Assembly: GCA_020435295.1 (NCBI GenBank)
Contig: JAGQZV010000003.1
Span: 1 to 49,093 of the forward strand
DNA from: Bdellovibrionales bacterium
GTDB lineage: Bacteria > Bdellovibrionota > FAC87 > UBA2466 > JACKAF01
Length of the DNA: 49,093 bases
Direction of reading: 5' to 3'
Part shown: positions 26,413 through 35,716 of the stretch, in pieces
Layout of the letters: the number at the start of each line of letters is the position of its first letter
How positions within the stretch are numbered: position 1 is the stretch's first letter
The notes under the pieces: generated by a model
The model's input: the letters and a program-made list of their open reading frames with translations, nothing else
Database searches by the model: none
Told to the model about the DNA's origin: nothing
Position numbers and translations under genes: made by a program

Positions 26413-28023
26413 ATGCATCGAGTCACGTCTTCCATTCTGCAGTTAGGAACGCCTGTCTGGCGCTCAGATCTGGTTTCAGGTTTAGTCGTATTTCTGGTCG
26501 CTCTGCCCCTTTGTCTGGGCATCGCGCTGGCTTCGGGTGCGCCTGTTTTTTCGGGGCTCATCACCGGAATTATTGCGGGTCTAGTCGTGTCGTTGATCTC
26601 AGGATCGCAGCTGAGCGTAAGCGGCCCGGCGGCTGGACTAACGGTTATCGTTGCTGCGGGAATTAACAAAGCGGGCGGTTTTGAAAATTTTCTTGCCGCG
26701 GTATTTTTGGCGGGGGCCATGCAGCTGGTATTCGGTCTCGCGCGCTTAGGGGTACTGAGTGGGTTCTTCCCAAATAGCGTGATTCAGGGGATGTTGGCCG
26801 CCATCGGAATCACCATCGTTTTGAAACAAGTTCCCCACGCTCTGGGCCGCGATAGCGACTACGAAGGCGATCTGGACTTTTGGAGTATTACAGACGGGGA
26901 AAACACGCTAAGTGAGATTTGGCTGGCGTTGGAGGCCCTTCACCCTCTCGCCATTCTAATCGCGATTGTTGGCATTACACTTTTGTTTAAATGGCCGGCC
27001 CTTAGCGCCAAGTACTCCGCATTGGCAAACATTCCCGGCCCACTCATTGTGGTGGCGTTGGGTATTTTGTTGAATTCGGGCGCGGGGGCTTTGGTGCCAG
27101 CGTGGGCTCTTGGCGGTTCTCATCTGGTCTCTATTCCAGATGTGAGCTTCGGCTTTATGTGGGAATCCTTGCGCCTGCCAGTCGTGGAGTTATTGTACCG
27201 GCCAGAAGTATGGGTGACGGCTTTTACAATAGCTCTAGTGGGCAGCATTGAGACCTTGCTTTGTCTGGAAGCGACCGATGGCCTGGATCCGAAGGGCCGG
27301 GTGTCAGATGGGAATCGAGAGCTGTTGGCGCAAGGTGTGGGTAATTTGCTGTGTGGCCTAGTGGGCGGGATCCCGATGACGTCGGTAATTGTACGCAGCT
27401 CGGCGAACGTATATTCGGGCGGGCAAACCCGATGGTCCAGTTTTTTTCATGGCCTTTTTCTTTTTCTGTGCGTAGTTTTGCTGGCACCCGTTCTGAATTC
27501 CATACCACTTTCTGCACTGGCTGCTGTGCTCTGCATGGTGGGATACAAACTTGCCAGTCCCGCTGTATTCAAGAAGGTTTTTCAAGGTGGCATAGAGCAG
27601 GGCATTCCATTTGTGATTACTCTACTCGCCATTATCTTTACCAATTTATTGCAAGGCGTGTTGATTGGGGCGGCGGTGGCCGTGCTGGTCGTCTTAATGT
27701 CCAATCTTTACGGTGCTATTGTAATGATCCATGAGGGCGACACCTATTTCATCCACTTCACAAAGGACGTTCCCTTTTCCAACAAGATGCGTATGCGTCA
27801 GTTGCTTAACAGCGTACCTGAGAATTCTATGCTTTACATAGATGGTTCCCGCGCGACATTTATCGATAGTGATATCTACGTGATGCTAGAGGAATTTCGA
27901 CCGCGGGCGGAGCAACGGAAGATCTCGCTGCAGCTAATAGAAGTACACGGCAAAAAATATCGACTCTTGAACCGCAAACGTAGAAAGGTTGACGATGTTC
28001 CCAACAAGACTGCGGCTTTATAA
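26413..28023 (+). CDS. SulP family anion transporter (probable bicarbonate or sulfate)
   Basis: About 536 residues. The N-terminal two thirds has ten or more membrane helices with SulP features (SDLVSGLVVFLVALPLCLGIALASG, SVSGPAAGLTVIVAAG). The C-terminal ~100 residues include a short STAS-like segment (SMLYIDGSRATFIDSD). Start ATG 26413 after GGGGA. It overlaps the carbonic anhydrase gene by 29 bases, so the two products are made together. The pairing argues for bicarbonate as substrate, although SulP proteins also carry sulfate. Confidence 0.88.
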   Translation: MHRVTSSILQLGTPVWRSDLVSGLVVFLVALPLCLGIALASGAPVFSGLITGIIAGLVVSLISGSQLSVSGPAAGLTVIVAAGINKAGGFENFLAAVFLAGAMQLVFGLARLGVLSGFFPNSVIQGMLAAIGITIVLKQVPHALGRDSDYEGDLDFWSITDGENTLSEIWLALEALHPLAILIAIVGITLLFKWPALSAKYSALANIPGPLIVVALGILLNSGAGALVPAWALGGSHLVSIPDVSFGFMWESLRLPVVELLYRPEVWVTAFTIALVGSIETLLCLEATDGLDPKGRVSDGNRELLAQGVGNLLCGLVGGIPMTSVIVRSSANVYSGGQTRWSSFFHGLFLFLCVVLLAPVLNSIPLSALAAVLCMVGYKLASPAVFKKVFQGGIEQGIPFVITLLAIIFTNLLQGVLIGAAVAVLVVLMSNLYGAIVMIHEGDTYFIHFTKDVPFSNKMRMRQLLNSVPENSMLYIDGSRATFIDSDIYVMLEEFRPRAEQRKISLQLIEVHGKKYRLLNRKRRKVDDVPNKTAAL

Positions 28024-28606
28024 CAAGGCATGGGTGGCTAACCGCCTTGAGCTGAATGTCAGATACTTTGAGCGGTTGGCCGAGGGGCAGAGTCCGCAGG
28101 CGCTTTGGATTGGGTGCTGCGACAGCCGCGCGCCTGCCGAGGAAATTACGGGGGCACGTCCCGGGGAGTTATTCGTCCACAGAAATATCGCCAATATTGT
28201 GCGAGCAGACGATCCGAGTTTCGCAGGTGTACTGTTCTATGCTTTGGAAGTCCTCAAAGTGCCACATGTAATTGTCTGTGGGCATTCTAACTGCGGTGGC
28301 GTGAGAGGGGCACTAGACAACCATCCCGAGCCCTGCTTGTCGCAGTGGTTGGGACCTATTCGTTCGCTGCTTACACCAGGGGAATTGACGGATCCGGACA
28401 AAGACGCGGTTTGTCTGGAGCTCGTGAAGAAGAACGTGCGACGCGCAGTGAACGTGCTTTCGGAGATGGCCCCCGTGCAGGCGCGCTGGAAGCAGGCAAG
28501 CCCTTTAGCCATTCACGGTTGGGTGTACCATTTGGATTCGGGCTATCTGGAAGCGTTGGAAGAACGGCGCTCGGCCTCCGAGTCAACCGCAGCGGCCACG
28601 CACTAA
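27995..28606 (+). CDS. Beta-class carbonic anhydrase
   Basis: 203 residues. The zinc ligands are present: Cys and Asp-Arg in CCDSRAPAEE, then His and Cys in VIVCGHSNCGGVRGAL. The enzyme interconverts CO2 and bicarbonate in the cytoplasm. Start ATG 27995 has AGAAAGG upstream, inside the end of the SulP gene; the overlap implies translational coupling and a joint role in inorganic carbon uptake or pH control. It ends eight bases before the convergent tpx stop. Confidence 0.93.
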   Translation: MFPTRLRLYNKAWVANRLELNVRYFERLAEGQSPQALWIGCCDSRAPAEEITGARPGELFVHRNIANIVRADDPSFAGVLFYALEVLKVPHVIVCGHSNCGGVRGALDNHPEPCLSQWLGPIRSLLTPGELTDPDKDAVCLELVKKNVRRAVNVLSEMAPVQARWKQASPLAIHGWVYHLDSGYLEALEERRSASESTAAATH

Positions 28607-28614
28607 GCTCATTT

Positions 28615-29112
28615 TTATGTTAATGAGGCGATCGCCGCGTCGTAGTTGGGTTCGGTCGCAATCTCGGCTACTTGTTCCGAGTATAGAACTTTGTTGTTTT
28701 CATCGAGCACAATTACCGAACGCGAGCACAGGCCCTTCAGAGGACCGTCCACAATTTCCAGATTCCACTCTTTCGAAAAAGCACTTCTGAAGGAGGAAAG
28801 CGCTTCCGCATTCTGAATGCCTTCAACCCCACAAAAACGCTTCAACGCAAAAGGAAGATCTGCAGAAATGTTCAGCACCACTGTGTTGCTCAAATCGGAC
28901 GCGCGCTGGTTAAACTGGCGAACCGACATGGCACAAGTTGGCGTATCGACGCTGGGGAAAATGTTAAGGACTTTACGTTTTCCGGCATAACTGTCTAACG
29001 TGGCTTCGGACAAATCCGTTTTTACCAGTCGAAACCCTGGGGCCAGGCCGCCGGCCGTGGGTAGATCTCCCGATGTGTTGACGGTGTTTCCCTTGAGCGT
29101 AATCTTGGCCAT
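28615..29112 (-). CDS. tpx: Thiol peroxidase
   Basis: 165 residues, the usual Tpx length. The peroxidatic Cys lies in VDTPTCAMSVRQFN and the resolving Cys in FALKRFCGVEGIQ; the N-terminus KITLKGNTVNTSGDLP is typical. It reduces alkyl hydroperoxides and H2O2 using thioredoxin. ATG with strong AAGGAGAG upstream. It stands alone, divergent from the potassium transporter genes. Confidence 0.95.
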   Translation of the reverse strand: MAKITLKGNTVNTSGDLPTAGGLAPGFRLVKTDLSEATLDSYAGKRKVLNIFPSVDTPTCAMSVRQFNQRASDLSNTVVLNISADLPFALKRFCGVEGIQNAEALSSFRSAFSKEWNLEIVDGPLKGLCSRSVIVLDENNKVLYSEQVAEIATEPNYDAAIASLT

Positions 29113-29233
29113 GTGCGTTCTCTCCTTATATGTCTCCGTTTGGACGATCTACCGGAACCCCCCGATAAACGCAAGGCATCTAATTCGTCTGATTTGACAT
29201 TGGTTTACTACTCACAGGAAGATAGAGATTTCC
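29113..29233. promoter_or_regulatory. Divergent promoter region of tpx and the potassium transporter
   Basis: About 120 bases. A consensus-like TTGACA occurs at about 29194-29199, reading towards the transporter, but a matching -10 at proper spacing is unclear. No other element seen. Confidence 0.35.
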
Positions 29234-31270
29234 ATGCGACTACTCGCCAGCCATTTCCTGCGCTCTCGTACGGGGTTGGAATCTCCCGGAATAGAAGCGA
29301 TACAATTGACCTTGGCGCCGGCCTTGTTTGGCGCGTGCACGTTGCTTTATGCAGGAGTCCCAAACCCGCTCTTGCCCCCGCTTCTTGCTGCTGCGGTGGT
29401 GACGCTGGCATGGATCCTAGGTGCACTACGTTTTAGAAGTTCGCCGACTTGGGGGATTACACTACTTTCGGTGTGTACCGCCTGCTTCTCGGCCTTGGTC
29501 GTTTGGCGTTTCAAGGAGCAGCCGACCCTAGCTTTTGTGCTCTTGGGGCTTTCCATTTTTCATCTCGGTTGGGTGTGGCAGGAAACGCAGTGTTCCGCTC
29601 CTATCAAACATTGGCGCACCACTCTAAGCGTTTCCGTAAGAGATTCCGCTATTACTTGTTTGGTGTTGTGGTTTGTACTGGGAATCCTACGCTTACTAGA
29701 TAAGGCCTTATGGTTTCGCCTTCTCATGTCCGCCAATTTGGTTGTGATTGGATTCACTTTGGCGCTTCTTTATTTGGATCGCCGCTCGCCCAAAAAAAGT
29801 GTTTACACGAAGGTCGCAGCCATTGCTCTAGCCGCACTCGTGGGATTTGAAACCTATGTCGCCACTCCGTTCGGGCACTGGCTCGTGCTTCTCGTCCCGC
29901 TTTTTGCCTTTTGGGTGCACTTGCAAACAAAAGAAAAGACTGTAAGGGGGGTACTTGAAAGCATCCTGGTGCGCCCACAACTTGCCATTGTTCTTTTTTT
30001 TGCGAGCCTTTCTTTTTTGGGGGCCTTGTTCTTGCTGGTGCCGGAGGCAGCGACTGGGGATCGGGTTTCCGGGCTTGACGCAGCGTTTACCGCTGTCAGC
30101 GCGGTGTGTGTTACCGGACTCATTGTCCTCGATACCCCCGTTGACTTCAGCTATTTTGGGCAGGGAGTGATACTTTTTCTTATCCAAGTAGGCGGATTGG
30201 GCATCATGGCGTTGTCATCGATTGCCGCCTTCATACTCGGAAGGCGGCTCTCCATCCGACAAGAAGATCTCGTGGCAGGAGCTGCTGGCTACCAGCAGCG
30301 TAGTGAAATCCGCAGCTTGTTGCGGGACATTTTACTTGTGACCTTCGCTTTCGAGGGTATAGGGACGGTGCTCCTTAGCATCGGGTTTAGCTTAGACGGA
30401 ACCCCTTGGATGGAGTCCATATGGCCAGCGCTATTCACGTCGATTTCTGCGTTCTGTAACGCGGGCTTCGCGCTTTTTAGCGACAGTTTAGTGGGCTACC
30501 AGGGGAACAAACTGGTGTTGCACACTGTTGGGCTACTCATTGTGGTAGGCGGGCTATCGCCCGGTTTTTTGCTCGCCCTTTTTCGATTGCGCGCAGAACG
30601 AGCCGCCCGTTTGCAATTAAAGGCGGCCGGAGTGATGACAGTAGGGCTTCTGTGCCTAGGCTTCATACTTATCTTGAGTCTAGAGTGGTCCAATGCTTTG
30701 GCCGGAATGAGTTTTGTAGATCGCCTTGGAAATGCGTGGTTCCAATCGGTGACTACCCGCACCGCGGGCTTCAATTCGATCAGCATGACCGCGCTTCGCC
30801 CGGCCACCCTCTACGTAATGATGGCGTTGATGTTTGTGGGGGGGAGCCCCGGGGGAACCGCGGGCGGAATCAAGACGACTACTCTCTTTGTTTTGGTCGC
30901 CGCCGTGTTGGGTGCGTTTAGGGGAGAGGGGCGCATTCAGGTATTTGGCCGCAGGTTGTCGCCCAAGAACGTGTACAAGGCGGCTGCCGTGGCAACGGCG
31001 GGACTGCTGGTAGGCTTTGTGACTCTGGTGGGTGTTTCCCTCACCCAGGATTTAGAGCCGCTCAGTGCAATCTTTGAAACGGTATCGGCCTTAGGAACAG
31101 TGGGACTTTCAGTCGGCGCTACGACGACGCTCGATCAGGTCGGGAAGATCATTATTATGTTTTGCATGTTTGCCGGGCGCATTGGACCCATTACGGTCTT
31201 TTTGCTTCTGGCCCGTCCGGACAAACGTGAGCCCTGGGAGCTCCCGGAAGAGGAAATCGTTGTGACGTAA
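29234..31270 (+). CDS. TrkH/KtrB-type potassium transporter with long membrane N-extension
   Basis: 678 residues, about 200 more than usual. Residues 1-235 hold about seven additional hydrophobic helices; the conserved pore part follows. The four selectivity loops are all present with their glycines: AVCVTGL, AFCNAGF, TRTAGFNS and ALGTVGLS. It conducts K+ (often with Na+ or H+) across the inner membrane. The partner TrkA/KtrA protein is encoded nine bases downstream. The extra N-terminal membrane region is unassigned. Upstream GGAAG is rather distant from the ATG. Confidence 0.9.
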   Translation: MRLLASHFLRSRTGLESPGIEAIQLTLAPALFGACTLLYAGVPNPLLPPLLAAAVVTLAWILGALRFRSSPTWGITLLSVCTACFSALVVWRFKEQPTLAFVLLGLSIFHLGWVWQETQCSAPIKHWRTTLSVSVRDSAITCLVLWFVLGILRLLDKALWFRLLMSANLVVIGFTLALLYLDRRSPKKSVYTKVAAIALAALVGFETYVATPFGHWLVLLVPLFAFWVHLQTKEKTVRGVLESILVRPQLAIVLFFASLSFLGALFLLVPEAATGDRVSGLDAAFTAVSAVCVTGLIVLDTPVDFSYFGQGVILFLIQVGGLGIMALSSIAAFILGRRLSIRQEDLVAGAAGYQQRSEIRSLLRDILLVTFAFEGIGTVLLSIGFSLDGTPWMESIWPALFTSISAFCNAGFALFSDSLVGYQGNKLVLHTVGLLIVVGGLSPGFLLALFRLRAERAARLQLKAAGVMTVGLLCLGFILILSLEWSNALAGMSFVDRLGNAWFQSVTTRTAGFNSISMTALRPATLYVMMALMFVGGSPGGTAGGIKTTTLFVLVAAVLGAFRGEGRIQVFGRRLSPKNVYKAAAVATAGLLVGFVTLVGVSLTQDLEPLSAIFETVSALGTVGLSVGATTTLDQVGKIIIMFCMFAGRIGPITVFLLLARPDKREPWELPEEEIVVT

Positions 31271-31279
31271 GGAGAGGGA

Positions 31280-31948
31280 ATGAAGAAGCAAGTGCTGGTG
31301 ATTGGACTGGGACAATTTGGAAGCGCGCTCGTAAAAGCTTTGGTCGCCAAACGCGTTGAAGTGGTGGCGGTGGACAACGATCCCAAGCGCGTGCAGTACA
31401 TCGCCTCAGAGGTGGATCAAGCCATGTGTTTTGATGCGACCGACGAAGATGCTCTGGCGCGTCTGTCTCCTGCCACTCGCGACGTGTGCATCTGTGCGAC
31501 GGGAGACCAATCCAAAGAGGCCGCCATCATATGCACAGCGTTGCTCAAACAGATGGGTGCAAAACGGGTCATTGCCCGCGGAAACGATGATCTGCATTCG
31601 CGCATTTTGCGAATGGTAGGAGCCGATGAAGTTATCAACCCCGAGTGGGCGTACGGAGAACGCTACGCAAACCACGTCGTCCACGAGCACATTCTGGAAG
31701 AGATGTCCCTGGGAACGGATCTCGTTGTGACGGAGTTCAAGGTGCCCGAAGTCTATGTCGGCAAGACTCTCGTGGAGCTACAACTGCGTAGAAAATACGG
31801 GATCATTGTAGTGGCGGTTCGAAGCGGGGAACGCGGTACCATCCGTATCCCTGATCCCGAGGATACGATGAGCGCAGGAGATATCTTAGTCGTTGTAGCT
31901 CACGAAGGTGTGGTCCCAAAACTTCTTAGTGAGGAAGGAGACAAGTAG
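31280..31948 (+). CDS. TrkA/KtrA potassium-channel regulatory subunit
   Basis: 222 residues. RCK N-domain with VIGLGQFGSALVKAL (nucleotide loop) and VVAVDNDPKRV (ribose-binding Asp), then a TrkA-C domain ending near AGDILVVVAHEG. It forms the cytoplasmic gating ring that senses ATP/ADP or NAD(H) for the adjacent TrkH/KtrB pore. Strong GGAGAGGG before the ATG. Its TAG stop shares a base with the GTG start of the next gene. Confidence 0.93.
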   Translation: MKKQVLVIGLGQFGSALVKALVAKRVEVVAVDNDPKRVQYIASEVDQAMCFDATDEDALARLSPATRDVCICATGDQSKEAAIICTALLKQMGAKRVIARGNDDLHSRILRMVGADEVINPEWAYGERYANHVVHEHILEEMSLGTDLVVTEFKVPEVYVGKTLVELQLRRKYGIIVVAVRSGERGTIRIPDPEDTMSAGDILVVVAHEGVVPKLLSEEGDK

Positions 31949-32586
31949 TGCCAAGTCTGGGGAACTTCCGTTTCCGTTTATATGGTTTGGTAGCGCTTCA
32001 GCTGATTACCGCTCTTTCCGCCGTAGCTTTACTGGAGCGAATGGCTCCCGCCATGCGGCTGATATTGAGCGAGAATGTGTACTCTCTGGAGGCGTGCGAA
32101 GACATGCTAGCGGTTTTAGCGATTCCAGGAAAAAACTTGGATGCGGAACGCTTCGAAGAGGCTTTTGTTCGAGCGCGAAAAAACACTACGGAGCCGGCGG
32201 AGGTGCCGCTGCTCGATACGATCGAAAAGTTTAAAGGGCCAGCTCTTTCTGGGGACCTAGGTGCCCGCGTTACGGTCGTGCGCACTATACTGGAGTTGGG
32301 GGACGTCAATCGCCAGGCCATGTATGAAAGAGATAAGACAGCCCAACGCTTAGGACTCGGGGGGAGTTGGGCTGTAGTGGTGCTGGGGCTTTTTGGGCTG
32401 ATTTTTGGGATCCTTGTCATCCAGTCTATCACCACACAGCTAATCCTTCCCGTTCAGGAGCTAACCCAGGTGTTGCTGGATTGGCGGCGGGGGGACTTTC
32501 GCAGGCGCTGCACTTTGGGCGCAAAAAGTGGAGATTTGACCCACGCGATGAAGACTGTGAACCAGCTGCTGGACGAGCGCGGGTGA
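31948..32586 (+). CDS. Orphan HAMP-domain membrane protein, no output domain
   Basis: 212 residues. A membrane helix at about 11-29, a periplasmic helical domain of ~105 residues (30-135), a second helix at about 137-158, and a HAMP domain (LILPVQELTQVLLDWRRGDFRRRC then an exposed second helix) to the end. This is the input half of a chemoreceptor or sensor kinase with no kinase, cyclase or methyl-accepting domain after it. The GTG start overlaps the TrkA-like stop, so it is translationally coupled to the potassium system. Probable role: a regulator of that transporter; not demonstrated. Confidence 0.75.
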   Translation: MPSLGNFRFRLYGLVALQLITALSAVALLERMAPAMRLILSENVYSLEACEDMLAVLAIPGKNLDAERFEEAFVRARKNTTEPAEVPLLDTIEKFKGPALSGDLGARVTVVRTILELGDVNRQAMYERDKTAQRLGLGGSWAVVVLGLFGLIFGILVIQSITTQLILPVQELTQVLLDWRRGDFRRRCTLGAKSGDLTHAMKTVNQLLDERG

Positions 32587-32666
32587 ACGAAAAATGTCAG
32601 GACTGTCTAACAGGATTTGTGCTTCACCAAACGCACTGTGGGAATACAAGTTGGGCAAGTGCCTAG
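32583..32666 (+). CDS. Possible 27-residue Cys/His-rich peptide
   Basis: A short frame starting with GTG that overlaps the stop of the HAMP-domain gene. The peptide has CQDC near the N-terminus and HQTHC ten residues later, a spacing that could bind zinc. GGACGAG lies a few bases upstream. No family is recognised and chance origin is quite possible. Confidence 0.2.
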   Translation: MNEKCQDCLTGFVLHQTHCGNTSWASA

Positions 32667-32775
32667 GCCATGCGTTTGATTTGGCATGAGTTCTGCTTTA
32701 CTAATGAGCCGACGGAAATTGCCGAAAGGCTCACTGAGAAGTTTGGAAAAAAGCGTGATGGAGTGCCGAAGGCCG

Positions 32776-33798
32776 ATGATGAAGTTGCTTTGGATAGTGT
32801 GCCTGCTACCCGCGGTCGTGTTGGCAGAAACAGAGAAAGTTAGCCCGTTTAGGGACCAAACACCCCCGTCGGTGGATCGCAGTCACAAGCTCACTCCATC
32901 ACGCACCCCTGAGTCCTCCGAAACCCTGGCGACACAATTTACCAAAGAGGAATTCGAGCGTTGCATACGCCAGTCTCACTTCGCGTGGCTCGATGAAGAC
33001 GCGAGTGGAACGCTTATAGTCCAGGGGCCCAAGAGCGACGGGCGCAACACGGACTATTACGTTGTCTACACAAAGTCCGGTGCGTACCGCCTTAACATGA
33101 AAGATGTTGCCAAAGAGCGGCCGCTTGTATTGAAGCTCAAGGCGGGTTCTGTCGAAAAGTTGGTGAACCTTCCGGCCCCTAAGGGCGAGGCTACCCTTGC
33201 AGACAATAACGCCCTGTACGCCGAATCCGAGCCAGCTAGTGTTGATGGCGCCAAGGAGATGGTCTTGGAGGCGCTTGACTGGAATCGGGAAGTAGAAGCG
33301 TATTTGCTTCTTGCTACAACCGACTACTACCGGGCGTCACTAGCCCAGTCCGTGCGGTCGGCTTCTAGCAAAGTGTACAAGGCGCGCGGTGAAGCTATTG
33401 AAAGCAGTTTGGTGGGTTCCGTACAACGCGCGAAGGTAGCGATGGACGAAGCCAGCGCCTCGTTGGAACAATTAGCGGGTGATTATAAGGAAAAGAAAAT
33501 TGATCTTGAGACGTACGAGCGTCGTCGTGAGTTTTTGCGCCACGAGCATCAATTTTGGATGGACGCCTGGGGCGCGCTCAGCAACCGGAAGTACCTCACC
33601 GAGGCGAATACATTCACTGAGGCCGAACGGCGTTTGGCCATCGAGGATTTGGAGTCCCAGATCCGGCTTGGCTACCTTGTTGCGGGCTTTGCAGCCTGCA
33701 AAGATATTCTCGCACCTGCGCTGAAGTTTCTTTTTCCCGAGGAGGAGAAAAACGAACTTGGCGAATACCTCAAGCAGCGCTTTCTTGAAAAAAAGTAG
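32776..33798 (+). CDS. Exported protein of unknown function with helical C-terminal half
   Basis: About 340 residues. A signal peptide (MMKLLWIVCLLPAVVLA) is followed by a low-complexity Ser/Thr/Pro stretch to ~55, a mixed domain (FAWLDEDASGTLIVQG, TDYYVVYTKSGAYRLN) to ~150, and a long charged helical region (residues ~190-280) likely to form coiled coils. No known family recognised. Start ATG 32776 or 32779 is favoured because the signal peptide begins there and AAGG lies just upstream; the frame is open further upstream. A single gene ending at a terminator. Confidence 0.7.
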   Translation: MMKLLWIVCLLPAVVLAETEKVSPFRDQTPPSVDRSHKLTPSRTPESSETLATQFTKEEFERCIRQSHFAWLDEDASGTLIVQGPKSDGRNTDYYVVYTKSGAYRLNMKDVAKERPLVLKLKAGSVEKLVNLPAPKGEATLADNNALYAESEPASVDGAKEMVLEALDWNREVEAYLLLATTDYYRASLAQSVRSASSKVYKARGEAIESSLVGSVQRAKVAMDEASASLEQLAGDYKEKKIDLETYERRREFLRHEHQFWMDAWGALSNRKYLTEANTFTEAERRLAIEDLESQIRLGYLVAGFAACKDILAPALKFLFPEEEKNELGEYLKQRFLEKK

Positions 33799-33801
33799 AT
33801 A

Positions 33802-33839
33802 GCCTTCGTTTAGTCGAACATTTAATCGAAGCTTTTTTT
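33802..33839 (+). terminator. Rho-independent terminator after the exported unknown protein
   Basis: Imperfect stem GCCTTCG (33802-33808) / CGAAGC (33827-33832) with an 18-base loop, followed by seven T (33833-33839). Confidence 0.6.
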
Positions 33840-33847
33840 GATCCCCG

Positions 33848-33877
33848 TTGAGTTTCCGTGTGCTTCTGGCATACTAT
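33848..33877 (+). promoter_or_regulatory. Promoter of typA giving a near-leaderless mRNA
   Basis: TTGAGT (33848-33853), an 18-base spacer and TACTAT (33872-33877) form a plausible sigma-70 promoter. Transcription would start about 33884, only five or six bases before the typA ATG at 33890, and no ribosome binding site is present. Confidence 0.5.
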
Positions 33878-33889
33878 GGCCTTTTTCAC

Positions 33890-35689
33890 ATGGACCTAAG
33901 AAACCTTGCCATTATTGCTCACGTTGACCACGGTAAAACCACACTTATTGACGGGTTGTTCCGTCAGTCTGGGGTGTTCCAATCCCACAAAGTAGTGGCC
34001 GAACGGGTGATGGATTCCGGGGACCTCGAACGGGAGCGGGGCATTACCATCAGCGCCAAGAATGCCGCGTTCATGTGGAAGGGGACGCGGATCAACATCG
34101 TAGACACCCCTGGCCACTCCGATTTCGGGGGGGAAGTCGAGCGAGCGCTGTTTATGGTCGATGGGGCGTTGTTGCTTGTCGACGCTGCGGAAGGGCCGTT
34201 GCCGCAAACACGTTTTGTACTCCGTAAGGCGCTGCAGCGTGGCATTAAAATCGTGGTTGTCATCAACAAGGTGGATCGCCCCGACTCGCGCATTGAGGAA
34301 GTCGAGGAAAAGGTCCTAGAGCTTTTCTATGACCTTGCTGCGGATGATTCCCAGACTAACTATACAACCCTCTACGCCAGCGCCAAGGAGGGGTGGGCGA
34401 GTTTAGAAAAGCATGAGCGGCGCGAGGATTTCTCCGATCTCCTAAATACGATCGTGAAGGAGATCCCGCCTCCTAGGGTGCAAGCGGACGGCCCTTTCAA
34501 GATGCTGGTTACAAATTTGGGGTACAGCTCCTATCTAGGGCAATTGGCGGTCGGACGTGTGCAGTCGGGAACCGTCACGGAAAACCAGCGAGTGACCTTG
34601 TGGGGCAAGAACGGCAAGCGGGATTTTACCATCGTTGCGCTTGAAAGTTTCGCTGGACTCGGAACCGAACGGGTAAGTTCCTTGGAGGCCGGAGATATCG
34701 CACTTATCTCCGGCGCAGAGTCGCCCACCATCGGTGATACCATCGCCGAGGTTTCGGTGACCGAACCACTACCGCGTATCCAAGTGGACCTTCCTTCCGT
34801 AGCGGTTCGAATCTCTGTCAACACGTCCCCCTTCGCCGGGAAAGACGGCACCTATCTGACCAGTCGACGGCTCGAGGAGTTGCTACAGAAAGCCTGTTTG
34901 AGCAATGTTGCGCTTTCGTTGGAAGATACCGATAGCGCGGAGGTGTTCCTCCTAAAAGCGCGTGGGGAATTGCAGATTGTGGTGGTGCTCGAAGAGCTGC
35001 GGCGGCAGGGCTTCGAGCTCATGGCCGGTCGTCCAGAGATTATTCCCGTCGACGTGGACGGGGAAAAAATGGAGCCTCAGGAAAGCCTCGTCATTGATAT
35101 TCCGGAAAACAAAATGGGGACGGTGACGGAAATAGTGGCGAAGCGAGGCGGCCGGGTGCAGAGCGTGGAGCAACTTGGAGGCTCACAACGGATTCGCCTT
35201 GAGGTGGATATCCCGGCGCGTGGCCTTATCGGGATACGTTCCACCTTACTCACGGAGACGCGCGGTGAGGCTATTTATTCTAGTTCCTTTAAAAGCTACA
35301 TTCCGTATCAGGGTAAACGCTTCAGCCGTACTAACGGGGCGATCGTGGCAGATCGGGACGGAATGAGCACGCAGTACGCCCTGTTTGGGCTGGAATCGCG
35401 AGGGACGCTCTTTATTAAAGAGGGAACTCGCGTCTATGAGGGAATGGTGTTTGGCGAACACAACCGCCAAAACGACATGAACGCGGATGCCACACGGGAG
35501 AAGAAGCTCACCAACATGCGCGCTTCGGGATCGGACGAGTCTACCAAGTTATCTCCGGTGCATGAGTTGTCGCTCGACGAGGCGCTGGAATGGATAGACG
35601 AAGACGAATGGGTCGAAATTACACCAAAAACGGTCCGAATTCGTAAAACTGTGCTGAAGTCCAATCAGCGTCAGATAATCCGTAGTTAG
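33890..35689 (+). CDS. typA: Ribosome-associated GTPase TypA/BipA
   Basis: 599 residues, normal length. Elongation-factor-type GTPase with [12 protein letters not shown] (G1), RGITISAKN (G2), [14 protein letters not shown] (G3), NKVDRPD (G4) and ASAKEGW (G5), then EF-G-like domains and the BipA C-terminal domain ([17 protein letters not shown]). It binds the ribosome and helps late 50S assembly and stress or cold adaptation. ATG 33890 gives the usual N-terminus ([17 protein letters not shown]); an upstream TTG at 33848 is the promoter -35 instead. There is no Shine-Dalgarno. It is followed by a gene for another RNA-related, probably cold-linked protein. Confidence 0.96.
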   Translation: MDLRNLAIIAHVDHGKTTLIDGLFRQSGVFQSHKVVAERVMDSGDLERERGITISAKNAAFMWKGTRINIVDTPGHSDFGGEVERALFMVDGALLLVDAAEGPLPQTRFVLRKALQRGIKIVVVINKVDRPDSRIEEVEEKVLELFYDLAADDSQTNYTTLYASAKEGWASLEKHERREDFSDLLNTIVKEIPPPRVQADGPFKMLVTNLGYSSYLGQLAVGRVQSGTVTENQRVTLWGKNGKRDFTIVALESFAGLGTERVSSLEAGDIALISGAESPTIGDTIAEVSVTEPLPRIQVDLPSVAVRISVNTSPFAGKDGTYLTSRRLEELLQKACLSNVALSLEDTDSAEVFLLKARGELQIVVVLEELRRQGFELMAGRPEIIPVDVDGEKMEPQESLVIDIPENKMGTVTEIVAKRGGRVQSVEQLGGSQRIRLEVDIPARGLIGIRSTLLTETRGEAIYSSSFKSYIPYQGKRFSRTNGAIVADRDGMSTQYALFGLESRGTLFIKEGTRVYEGMVFGEHNRQNDMNADATREKKLTNMRASGSDESTKLSPVHELSLDEALEWIDEDEWVEITPKTVRIRKTVLKSNQRQIIRS

Positions 35690-35716
35690 CGCTCCAGAAA
35701 TTCTGGTGCAAGCCCC

